Source of the DNA: Bacteroidota bacterium | GTDB taxonomy: Bacteria > Bacteroidota > Bacteroidia > UBA8524 | Direction: 5' to 3' | Length of the DNA stretch: 17,407 nucleotides | Assembly (NCBI GenBank): GCA_003531115.1 | Contig: DQHT01000004.1 | Location: 1 to 17,407 of the forward strand | Shown here: piece by piece, positions 1-6,793 of the stretch | Position numbering within the stretch: position 1 is the stretch's first letter | Layout: the number at the start of each line of letters is the position of its first letter | Made by a program: the position numbers and the translations under genes | The notes under the pieces: model-generated | Databases searched by the model: none | Told to the model about the DNA's origin: nothing | Seen by the model: only the letters and a program-made list of their open reading frames with translations

Positions 1-24
1 TGCCCCATGCCCCATGCCCCATGC
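1..24. repeat. heptamer tandem repeat TGCCCCA
   Basis: The 7-base unit TGCCCCA is repeated just over three times without error, starting at the first base of the window. The array probably extends to the left beyond it. It lies in non-coding DNA. Confidence 0.8.
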
Positions 25-52
25 TCTCACCTTTATCTGATATTTCTGCTCC

Positions 53-87
53 GTCCGTCGCACTTCGGCTGGCTCAGTGTGACGGAC
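53..87. repeat. palindromic (REP-like) element, 12-bp stem
   Basis: Bases 53-64 (GTCCGTCGCACT) pair with 76-87 (AGTGTGACGGAC). This gives a 12-bp stem with one G-U pair (60/80) and an 11-base loop (TCGGCTGGCTC). No T-run follows, so it is not a classical intrinsic terminator. Its shape and the CTTCGGCTGGCTCAG core resemble the dispersed palindromic repeats common between genes in Bacteroidota genomes, but only one copy is seen here. A role in processing or terminating an upstream transcript is possible. Confidence 0.6.
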
Positions 88-152
88 CATGAAACGCCCC
101 ACATTCACTCCATCTTAGTCTATCATTTCCAAGTCTCCTAGTTGTTCAAATC

Positions 153-194
153 ATAAACCATAAATCATAAATCAAAAATCATAAATCAAAAATC
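153..194. repeat. AT-rich heptamer tandem array
   Basis: Six consecutive 7-base units are visible: ATAAACC, ATAAATC, ATAAATC, AAAAATC, ATAAATC, AAAAATC. The last four form a perfect 14-bp unit (ATAAATCAAAAATC) repeated twice. The period matches that of the GC-rich array at 1-24, though the unit sequence differs. It lies about 100 bp upstream of the receptor gene and could affect its expression through bending or copy-number change, but nothing shows that directly. Confidence 0.8.
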
Positions 195-259
195 CCCTGC
201 CTCACCTCTTAATTTCAACGTCTCGTCGAGCAGCATTTTCCACAATGACGAAAATATAT

Positions 260-267
260 TCTCTTTG
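260..267 (+). promoter_or_regulatory. possible -7 element (TCTCTTTG) for receptor operon
   Basis: TCTCTTTG matches the Bacteroidota -7 consensus TAnnTTTG at all defined positions but one. It sits 28 bp upstream of the ATG at 296, which would give a leader of about 20 bases. No clear -33 TTG element was found. This is a weak call, but it agrees with translation starting at 296 rather than 245. Confidence 0.3.
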
Positions 268-295
268 CAGCGCAAATACGCCTAGCTTTCAACGA

Positions 296-2659
296 ATGAA
301 ACACCTCATTTTTTTTAGCCTCTTTTTTGCCTTCTTTCAGGCAGGAGTAGGGGCACAGAGTATAACCCTGAGCGGACGGATCACCGATGCTGCTACAGGT
401 GAAGAACTGATCGGGGCCACGCTTTATGTGCAGGAATTAAAAAATGGAACAGCGACGAACGCCTATGGGTTTTATTCCTATACCCTGCCCAAAGGCACCT
501 ACAGGATCACCTACAGTTTTATTGGCTATGTGAGTTACGATACGCTGATCACCCTCAATACTGACCAGATCCTGGATATTGAACTTCGTGAAGATGCCAG
601 AACTCTGACAGAAACGGTGGTTACGGGTGAAAAAATTGACAAGAACGTAACGGAAAACAAAATGTCGGTGGTCTCTATCGATGTCAAAACGGTCAAACGT
701 ATTCCTATTTTGTTAGGTGAGGTGGATATCATCAAAGCCATTCAACTCCTTCCCGGTGTGCAGTCGGCCGGTGATGGAAACACCCTTTCCATTGTGCGGG
801 GTGGGAATGTTGACCATAACCTGGTGCTGCTTGATGAGGCCGTGGTGTACAATCCTTCTCACGTCGTGGGCTTTTTCTCCGTGTTTAATGGCGATGCGGT
901 CAAAGACTTTGAGCTCTATAAAGGTGGTATCCCATCGCAATTCGGAGGCCGTCTGGCTTCGGTGATGGATGTGCGGATGAAAGACGGAAACACCAAAAAG
1001 TTCTCGGCCAGCGGGGGTATCGGAATTTTATCTTCCCGCCTCACCCTCGAAGGTCCTATCCAAAAGGAAAAAAGCTCCTTCATCCTCTCCGGAAGACGCA
1101 GTTATTTTGATCTCTTTTTCCCCTTAAGCGATCGAACCAAAGACGCCATCGCCAATTTTGGGGACCTCAATGCCAAAGTAAATTTTAAACTCACAGAAAA
1201 GGACCGCCTTTATATTTCAGCCTATACCGGAAGGGATAGACTTGGTTTTGCGGGAATAGCCGGCTTCGGTTGGGGAAACACGACTACAACAGCACGTTGG
1301 AACCATATTTTTAACAATAAATTATTCCTGAATACCAGCCTTATCTATAGCCGCTACAATTACCAGATCGACTTTAACCTCGCGAAAAACCTGAACTTTC
1401 AGCGTTTGAATTTTATTGAGGATATCAGCATCAAACAAGACTATACCTATTACCTCAACGCAAAAAACACCCTGCGTTTTGGATTCTGGGATACCTACCA
1501 TACTTTTTTACCTGGCAGGCTGGAACCCATCACTCCTGAATCCATCATCACGGCCGACGCCCTGCCTAAAAAATATGCGCTGAGCCAGGCGTATTATTTT
1601 AGTCACGAATGGAAACCAAAAGGCCGTTTTGAAATGGAATACGGTCTTCGCCTTTCAGTATTCTCCAACACGGGAAAAGGCCGGGAATTTTTATATGAAA
1701 ACGGAGAGAAAAACTACTTCAAAGACGGGTCTGTTCGCCCGGGCAAAATTATCGATACCCTAAATTATGCCTCGGGTGAATTTTACAATACCTACGCCAA
1801 CCTGGAGCCACGCTTAAACATGATCTACAGGCTCAATTCAAAAAGCTCGATCAAAGCATCGTACAACAGAATGACCCAGTACCTGCACCTCATCCAGAAT
1901 ATTACAGCCAGCACGGGACAAGAATTTTGGACACCTTCAACCCCATCCATCAAACCCCAGATCGCGGATCAGGTGGCATTGGGCTATTTCCGGAATTTCC
2001 TGAATAACCAGATAGAAGGCTCAGTGGAAGTATATTATAAAAATATGAGCAATACGGTGGAGCTGATCGACAATGCTGCCATCGACTTCAATGAAGCCAT
2101 CGAATCGCAATTGGTGGCCGGAAAAGGCAGAGCCTATGGAATGGAACTTTTTGTAAGAAAAACCAAAGGAAAGACCACCGGCTGGGTGGGTTATACGCTG
2201 GCAAAATCAGAGCGTAAAGCCGATAATATCAACCGCAACGAATGGTACAATTTCCGTTTTGATCGCCGCCATTACCTTACTGTGGTTGCATCTCATGACC
2301 TGAACAAAAGGATCAATATTTCGGGAAGTTTTATTCTTGCAACGGGCGATGCCTATACCGCTCCGGTGGGTCAATATACCATCAACGGACAAGTTGTTCC
2401 GCTGTACAGCGACCGCAATGCCCTGCGAATTCCGGCTTATCATCGTTTAGACCTGAGCATGACCCTCTACCGCAAGCAGGTGGAAGGGAAAACCTATAAA
2501 AATGAAAGCAGCTGGGTGTTCAGTATTTATAATGTGTATGGAAGAAAGAACTTCTATACCCTCGACTTTAAGGTGGACCCGGATACCGGACAAAATGCCG
2601 CCTACAAAACCTACCTCTTCCGCATGGTGCCTTCCGTAACCTATAATTTTAAATTCTAA
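296..2659 (+). CDS. TonB-dependent outer-membrane receptor with carboxypeptidase-regulatory-like N-terminal domain
   Basis: This is an outer-membrane active transporter that imports a ligand using TonB/ExbBD energy; the substrate cannot be read from the sequence. From the start at 296 (787 aa) there is a signal peptide rich in Phe and Leu, with a predicted cut after VGA and mature Gln at +1. A beta-sandwich domain of the CarboxypepD_reg/DUF4480 type follows at about residues 21-105, with the typical IGATLYV and GFYSYTLPKGTY pattern. The plug is at about 125-225 (LLPGVQS, SIVRGG, SQFGGRLASVMDVR). The remainder is a beta barrel ending in Phe. An in-frame ATG at 245 would add 17 polar residues before the signal peptide, so 296 is preferred. 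The DUF4249 lipoprotein gene follows after 4 bases, a common pairing in Bacteroidota. Length is normal and there are no breaks. Confidence 0.93.
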   Translation: MKHLIFFSLFFAFFQAGVGAQSITLSGRITDAATGEELIGATLYVQELKNGTATNAYGFYSYTLPKGTYRITYSFIGYVSYDTLITLNTDQILDIELREDARTLTETVVTGEKIDKNVTENKMSVVSIDVKTVKRIPILLGEVDIIKAIQLLPGVQSAGDGNTLSIVRGGNVDHNLVLLDEAVVYNPSHVVGFFSVFNGDAVKDFELYKGGIPSQFGGRLASVMDVRMKDGNTKKFSASGGIGILSSRLTLEGPIQKEKSSFILSGRRSYFDLFFPLSDRTKDAIANFGDLNAKVNFKLTEKDRLYISAYTGRDRLGFAGIAGFGWGNTTTTARWNHIFNNKLFLNTSLIYSRYNYQIDFNLAKNLNFQRLNFIEDISIKQDYTYYLNAKNTLRFGFWDTYHTFLPGRLEPITPESIITADALPKKYALSQAYYFSHEWKPKGRFEMEYGLRLSVFSNTGKGREFLYENGEKNYFKDGSVRPGKIIDTLNYASGEFYNTYANLEPRLNMIYRLNSKSSIKASYNRMTQYLHLIQNITASTGQEFWTPSTPSIKPQIADQVALGYFRNFLNNQIEGSVEVYYKNMSNTVELIDNAAIDFNEAIESQLVAGKGRAYGMELFVRKTKGKTTGWVGYTLAKSERKADNINRNEWYNFRFDRRHYLTVVASHDLNKRINISGSFILATGDAYTAPVGQYTINGQVVPLYSDRNALRIPAYHRLDLSMTLYRKQVEGKTYKNESSWVFSIYNVYGRKNFYTLDFKVDPDTGQNAAYKTYLFRMVPSVTYNFKF

Positions 2660-2663
2660 GCCG

Positions 2664-3464
2664 ATGAAATTGCATCCTATATTCATTGTCGTTCTGGCGC
2701 TTAGCCTGTTTACATCCTGTGAAGAAAAGATCGACCTCGAATTGGGCGATACCCAAAGCCGGGTTGTCATTGAGGGGAACCTGATCACAGAAACCGATTC
2801 TTCTTATGTTCGCCTCAGCCTTACCCAGGACTATTTTAACCCGATCGAACCCGTTTATGTTTCAGACGGAACCGTTGAGATCTCTTCCAATCAAGGCACT
2901 GTAATTTTTAACTATGCAGGCGATGGGTTGTACAGAGGTCCTGCCGGGTATAAACCCGATACTTCCGTTGTTTATACCTTAAAAGTTGTTGTTGATGGAA
3001 AGGAGTATACAGCGGCAAGTACCCTGTATCCTATGTTTCAGGTCGACACCAATTTGCAATTCGACTACCGGCCTGCAAGCGGATTTTTCGAAGAAGGTTT
3101 TGCAGTGACCTACTATTCCATCGACAACCGTTTGGATGAAGTGTATACCAAATTCAATTTTGGACAGAACGATACACTTTTTGACCAGAACATCCTCTTC
3201 ACCAATTCAGGTATCCGGAAATTCGAGACCGTGCCTTTTGAATTGCCCTTCTTCCGGGTTCAGTCGGGTGATAAAGTAATGATGGAATTTCGGAGTATCG
3301 ATATTCCCGTGGCAACCTACTTGCAGGCCCTGGCTAACCTGAATAACGGTGCTCCGGGTCCTTTTAAAACCCCGCCTGCTAACCCTCCGACCAATATCTC
3401 GGGAGGGGCTGTAGGCTATTTTATGGCTACGGATATTGTCAGGGTGAATAAGGTCGTTCCCTGA
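2664..3464 (+). CDS. DUF4249 family outer-membrane lipoprotein
   Basis: This is a lipoprotein of 266 aa. Its signal peptide ends in a lipobox-like LFTSC, with Cys19 as the likely lipidated residue. The next residues, EEKIDLEL, match the typical DUF4249 start. Acidic residues right after the Cys are consistent with Bacteroidota surface-export signals, though that is an inference. The beta-rich body contains the VVIEGNLITE and YVRLSLTQDYF stretches usual for the family. DUF4249 genes are often found immediately downstream of TonB-dependent receptors, as here with a 4-base gap. The product is therefore probably an accessory or ligand-capturing partner of that receptor. Its molecular function is not established. 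The 54-base gap to the next gene has no convincing terminator, so read-through is possible. Confidence 0.88.
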   Translation: MKLHPIFIVVLALSLFTSCEEKIDLELGDTQSRVVIEGNLITETDSSYVRLSLTQDYFNPIEPVYVSDGTVEISSNQGTVIFNYAGDGLYRGPAGYKPDTSVVYTLKVVVDGKEYTAASTLYPMFQVDTNLQFDYRPASGFFEEGFAVTYYSIDNRLDEVYTKFNFGQNDTLFDQNILFTNSGIRKFETVPFELPFFRVQSGDKVMMEFRSIDIPVATYLQALANLNNGAPGPFKTPPANPPTNISGGAVGYFMATDIVRVNKVVP

Positions 3465-3518
3465 GGAATCCTGACAAGGGTCATTTTACGGACCTGATGG
3501 AAAAACGTATTTTCGCTG

Positions 3519-4865
3519 ATGATGAATAAAATTACCCTGATAGGTGGTGGACTTTCGGGTTCGCTTATGGCGGTTTATCTGGCCAAACGTGGTTTTGAGG
3601 TGAATGTGTATGAACGGAGGCCTGATATGCGGAATAACCGCATTTCGGCCGGAAAATCCATCAACCTTGCTCTTTCTGTGCGTGGCTTACGGGCTCTTAA
3701 TCGGGTGGGTCTTGATACGGAAATTCTTAAAGAGGCATTGCCCATGTATGGACGTACCATGCACCCCATTGACGGAAATCTGACTTACCAGCCTTATGGA
3801 AAAGAAGGACAGGCGATTTATTCGGTGTCGCGGGGATTGTTAAATATTCGCTTGCTCGAATTGGCTGATGAATTTCCGAATATCCATCTGCATTTTGAAC
3901 ACAAATGCATCGATGTGGATCTGGATGCTACTACTGCGTTGTTTGTTGATGGTCAGGGGAATGAAGTTTATGTTTCAGGCGACCGCATAATCGGAACCGA
4001 TGGAGCATTTGCCGCAACAAGGGGGCGGTTGCAAATTACCGACCGCTTCAATTATTCGCAGAGTTATCTGGATCATGGATATAAAGAACTGCTGATACCT
4101 CCGGGTCCTGGTGCTAGCTTTCTGATGAACAAACAAAGCCTCCATATCTGGCCGAGGGGTCATTATATGATGATCGCTTTGCCAAACCCTCCCGGAGATT
4201 TTACCTGTACCTTGTTTTTCCCTTTCGAAGGGGAAGAAAGTTTTGCCAGCCTGAAAACGGAAGCCCAGGTAGCAGCATTTTTCAAAAAACGTTTCCCGGA
4301 TGCCGTGCCGATGATGCCCGGACTGATCGAAGATTTTTTCACCAATCCGACCTCTTCCCTGGTTACAGTAAAATGTTATCCCTGGGTAAAAGAAGACAAG
4401 CTTGCGCTGCTCGGTGATGCTGCCCATGCGATAGTTCCTTTCTTCGGACAAGGAATGAACTGTGCTTTCGAGGATTGTGTAGTGATGGATGACTGTATCG
4501 AAAAATACGGAAACGACTGGACAAAGATCTTTGATGAATACCAGAAACTCAGGAAAGTAAACGCGGATGCCATCGCCGATCTGGCTGTTCAAAATTTTGT
4601 AGAGATGCGCGATAAGGTGGGCGACCTGGAATTTTTAAATAAGAAAAAGGTGGAGCACGACTTATGCGAATTGTATCCGGAGTTGTATATGTCACAGTAT
4701 GAAATGGTTACGTTTAGTAATATCCCCTATTCCGAAGCGATGGCGATGGGAGCGGTAAACGATAATATATTAAGGAGAATCATTCAGGGTAAAGTTGATC
4801 TGAACGACCAGGCCAAAATTACTTCCATCATTAAAGAAGAAAAAGGGGCAATTCATGGCAAATAG
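3519..4865 (+). CDS. kmo: kynurenine 3-monooxygenase (FAD-dependent)
   Basis: The enzyme hydroxylates L-kynurenine to 3-hydroxykynurenine using NADPH and O2, a step in tryptophan breakdown and in de novo NAD synthesis through quinolinate. The 448-aa protein has the N-terminal FAD dinucleotide motif IGGGLSG (residues 8-14), with Glu32 at the end of beta-2 (NVYER). It also has the family stretch LPMYGRTMHPIDG around residue 75, containing the expected substrate-contacting Arg. The second FAD motif LLGDAAHAIVPFFGQGMN lies near residues 296-313, and its PFFGQGMN part is characteristic of KMO within the aromatic hydroxylases. The length is complete. The gene starts with tandem ATGs (3519 and 3522), either of which could be used. 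Its last 11 bases overlap the next gene. No other kynurenine-pathway gene is in the window, so it acts with enzymes encoded elsewhere. Confidence 0.95.
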   Translation: MMNKITLIGGGLSGSLMAVYLAKRGFEVNVYERRPDMRNNRISAGKSINLALSVRGLRALNRVGLDTEILKEALPMYGRTMHPIDGNLTYQPYGKEGQAIYSVSRGLLNIRLLELADEFPNIHLHFEHKCIDVDLDATTALFVDGQGNEVYVSGDRIIGTDGAFAATRGRLQITDRFNYSQSYLDHGYKELLIPPGPGASFLMNKQSLHIWPRGHYMMIALPNPPGDFTCTLFFPFEGEESFASLKTEAQVAAFFKKRFPDAVPMMPGLIEDFFTNPTSSLVTVKCYPWVKEDKLALLGDAAHAIVPFFGQGMNCAFEDCVVMDDCIEKYGNDWTKIFDEYQKLRKVNADAIADLAVQNFVEMRDKVGDLEFLNKKKVEHDLCELYPELYMSQYEMVTFSNIPYSEAMAMGAVNDNILRRIIQGKVDLNDQAKITSIIKEEKGAIHGK

Positions 4866-5601
4866 GTATGGAAAGTTTATTGGCGGTGGCTTGGGCTGGG
4901 CCTTTGGAGGACCGATCGGAGCCCTTTTGGGTTTTGCATTGGGGTCATTGGTAGATACAGCTGTAGGGTCTGAGCCAACTTTATTGGGCGAAGGACCTGA
5001 AACACGTCAGAGAACCGGACCAACCGATGATTTTTTTATGAGTCTTTTGGTTTTATCCGCTGCGGTGATGAAGGCTGATGGGCGTCAGCTTAAGTCGGAA
5101 CTCAGTTATATCAAGGCATTCCTGATCGGAAACTTTGGCGAACACAAAACCCTCCAGGCATTGCCTACGCTGAAACGACTTTTGGAAACCGAGATCAGTG
5201 TCCGTCAGGTTTGTCTGCAAATCAGGCAATATGTTGATCATTCCGGTCGCCTGCAATTGATGCATTATTTGTATGGAATTGCCGCCGCTGACGGGCAGGT
5301 AGACCGCCAGGAAGAGGCCCTTTTGCATCAGATCGGTTCCTATTTTAATATACCTGATGCTGATCTTACATCGCTCAGGGCCATGTTTATAAAATCAGCT
5401 AATTGGGCTTATGAGGTATTGGAAATTGAAGAAGCAGCCAGCGACGAAGAATTAAAAAAGGCCTATCGGCGTATGGCAGCCCGCTTCCATCCCGATAAAG
5501 TAAATACCCTTGGTCCGGATGCGGTGGATGCGGCGCATAAGAAATTTCAGAAAGTGCAGGAAGCTTACGAGGAGATCAAAAAACAAAGAGGACTAAAATG
5601 A
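4855..5601 (+). CDS. TerB-like / DnaJ-domain protein (DjlA-type co-chaperone)
   Basis: This 248-aa protein has three parts. The N-terminus is a glycine-zipper-like hydrophobic segment (about residues 8-32, G-rich, GGGLGWAFGGPIGALLG) that could insert in or lie against a membrane. A helical TerB-like domain spans about 55-170, with the two repeated acidic signatures KADGRQLKSE and AADGQVDRQEEALL. A C-terminal J domain starts at about 185 (WAYEVLEIEEAASDEELKKA), with its catalytic HPD at residues 212-214. The order matches DjlA, a J-protein that stimulates DnaK ATPase, but the N-terminal segment is not a single clear transmembrane helix of the enterobacterial type. It starts inside the end of kmo (11-base overlap) and its TGA overlaps the next ATG (ATGA), so translational coupling is likely. 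I infer DnaK co-chaperone function; its client is unknown. Confidence 0.85.
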   Translation: MANRYGKFIGGGLGWAFGGPIGALLGFALGSLVDTAVGSEPTLLGEGPETRQRTGPTDDFFMSLLVLSAAVMKADGRQLKSELSYIKAFLIGNFGEHKTLQALPTLKRLLETEISVRQVCLQIRQYVDHSGRLQLMHYLYGIAAADGQVDRQEEALLHQIGSYFNIPDADLTSLRAMFIKSANWAYEVLEIEEAASDEELKKAYRRMAARFHPDKVNTLGPDAVDAAHKKFQKVQEAYEEIKKQRGLK

Positions 5602-6047
5602 AAAAGCTGTACCGTATTTTATTGGTCTTGCCTGTTATTGCTGTGCTGGCCTTCACAAGTCTCGGTAAAGACGATGCATTAAAGGGTACTCGCGACGAGA
5701 TCATTCAGGTGATGCGCGATCAGGAAGCCGCCTGGAATATGGGTGATATGCAGGGTTTTATGAAGGGCTATGCCCAAAGTGATTCAACTTTGTTCGTAGG
5801 AAAAACCAGGGTGAATTATGGCTGGCAAACGGTTTTGGACAGCTATTTAAAAGCCTATCCCGATCAGGCAGCCATGGGCACCTTACACTTTGACCTGATC
5901 CGCGTGGAACCTTTGAGTAAAAAAAATGCTTATGTGGTGGGTAAATGGACGCTCATGGAAAATGAAAAACCTGCCTCCGGACATTTCGTCCTGATCTTTG
6001 AAAAATCAAAAGCAGGCTGGCGTATAATTGTTGATGGAACATCGTGA
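5598..6047 (+). CDS. small secreted NTF2-like (DUF4440/SnoaL-type) protein
   Basis: This 149-aa protein begins with a hydrophobic signal segment (residues 1-22, KKLYRILLVLPVIAVLAF), so it is probably exported or membrane-attached. No lipobox Cys is present. The mature part has the NTF2-like pattern: an opening helix (DEIIQVMRDQEAAWNMGDM), a middle with YAQSDSTLFVG, then strands ending in GHFVLIFEKSKAGWRIIVDG. The closing Trp-Arg-Ile-Ile-Val-Asp pattern is typical of DUF4440 and SnoaL-like folds. Such folds bind small ligands or act as enzymes, and no catalytic residue can be assigned here. The ATG overlaps the preceding TGA (ATGA) and its TGA overlaps the GTG start of truA, placing it inside a coupled operon. 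Confidence 0.78.
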   Translation: MKKLYRILLVLPVIAVLAFTSLGKDDALKGTRDEIIQVMRDQEAAWNMGDMQGFMKGYAQSDSTLFVGKTRVNYGWQTVLDSYLKAYPDQAAMGTLHFDLIRVEPLSKKNAYVVGKWTLMENEKPASGHFVLIFEKSKAGWRIIVDGTS

Positions 6048-6793
6048 GGTACGTTCTGAAATTGGCTTACGATGGAACAGCCTATTATGGCTGGCAGTCG
6101 CAAAAAGTTGGGAATACCGTACAGCAGGCTGTTGAAACCGGACTGAAGCGGGTAATCCGGGAGGATATTCGGGTAATGGGTTGTGGCAGGACAGACACGG
6201 GGGTACATGCCAAAGAATTTTATCTTCATTTTGACTGGGACGGAATTCCGGATGAACGTTTTGTTTTTCGCCTGAACAATGCTGTTCCTCTTGACATTGC
6301 GATCTATTCCTGCTTCCCGGTTAAGGAGGATTTCCATGCCCGCTTTAGTGCAACTTACCGGAAATACGAATACCATTTACTCCGTGTTCCTGACCCCTTT
6401 TTAAGGAATTGGGCTTATTTTCGTTTTGGAGAACTGGATCTGCCATTGATGCAAAAAGGCTGTGAGTTTTTGTTGACCTGCACCAATTTTCAGAGTTTTA
6501 GTAAAGTGAAAACGGAGGTAAATACGTTTACCTGTAAGTTGATGGAATGCCGTTGGGAAGAAATTGACGGGCATCTTATTTTTCATGTAAAGGCGGACCG
6601 TTTTTTGCGAAACATGGTACGCGCTATGGTGGGTACCTTATTGGATATAGGATCAGGGCGAATGCAATTGGAAGATTTGCCATCTGTTATGGAATCCGGA
6701 GACAGGAGTAATGCGGGAAAATCGGTGCCGGCAAGAGGATTGTTCCTTACCGAAGTCGGTTATCCCTGGGAGAAATATTTAATTCATGAGTGA
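6044..6793 (+). CDS. truA: tRNA pseudouridine(38-40) synthase TruA
   Basis: TruA converts uridines 38-40 in the anticodon arm of many tRNAs to pseudouridine. The 249-aa protein opens with the family strand YVLKLAYDGTAYYGWQSQ and NTVQQAVE. It carries the catalytic motif GCGRTDTGVHA, in which Asp51 is the nucleophile. Later family blocks FHARFSATYRKYEYHL and FLRNMVRAMVGTLLDIG are present, and the length is complete. Translation starts at a GTG (6044) that overlaps the TGA of the preceding gene (GTGA). This is the only start that keeps the first beta strand intact. The last 8 bases overlap the ABC exporter gene. The function is housekeeping, and the operon neighbours are not obviously related to tRNA modification. 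Confidence 0.96.
   Translation: MRYVLKLAYDGTAYYGWQSQKVGNTVQQAVETGLKRVIREDIRVMGCGRTDTGVHAKEFYLHFDWDGIPDERFVFRLNNAVPLDIAIYSCFPVKEDFHARFSATYRKYEYHLLRVPDPFLRNWAYFRFGELDLPLMQKGCEFLLTCTNFQSFSKVKTEVNTFTCKLMECRWEEIDGHLIFHVKADRFLRNMVRAMVGTLLDIGSGRMQLEDLPSVMESGDRSNAGKSVPARGLFLTEVGYPWEKYLIHE

Larger units (their letters stand above)
1..295. other. repeat-rich non-coding left edge
   Basis: No convincing gene is visible in this stretch on either strand. It holds a GC-rich heptamer array (1-24), a strong palindrome (53-87), an AT-rich heptamer array (153-194) and a weak promoter-like element (260-267). An upstream gene probably ends outside the window, so the palindrome could serve as its terminator. An open frame does run from an ATG at 245 into the receptor gene, but I treat 245-295 as leader sequence. 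Confidence 0.6.

Noticed and set aside
245..295. Receptor start at ATG 245
   Set aside because: It would place 17 polar residues in front of a good signal peptide; the ATG at 296 fits better and a promoter-like element lies between them.
3465..3518. Promoter-like TATTTTCG (3508-3515) before kmo
   Set aside because: It ends 3 bases before the start codon, and the T-T-C-G end departs from the consensus; not supportable alone.
3975..4592. 205-residue open frame on the minus strand inside kmo
   Set aside because: It is antisense to a clear kmo coding sequence and has no recognisable domain; long antisense frames are a by-product of codon use.
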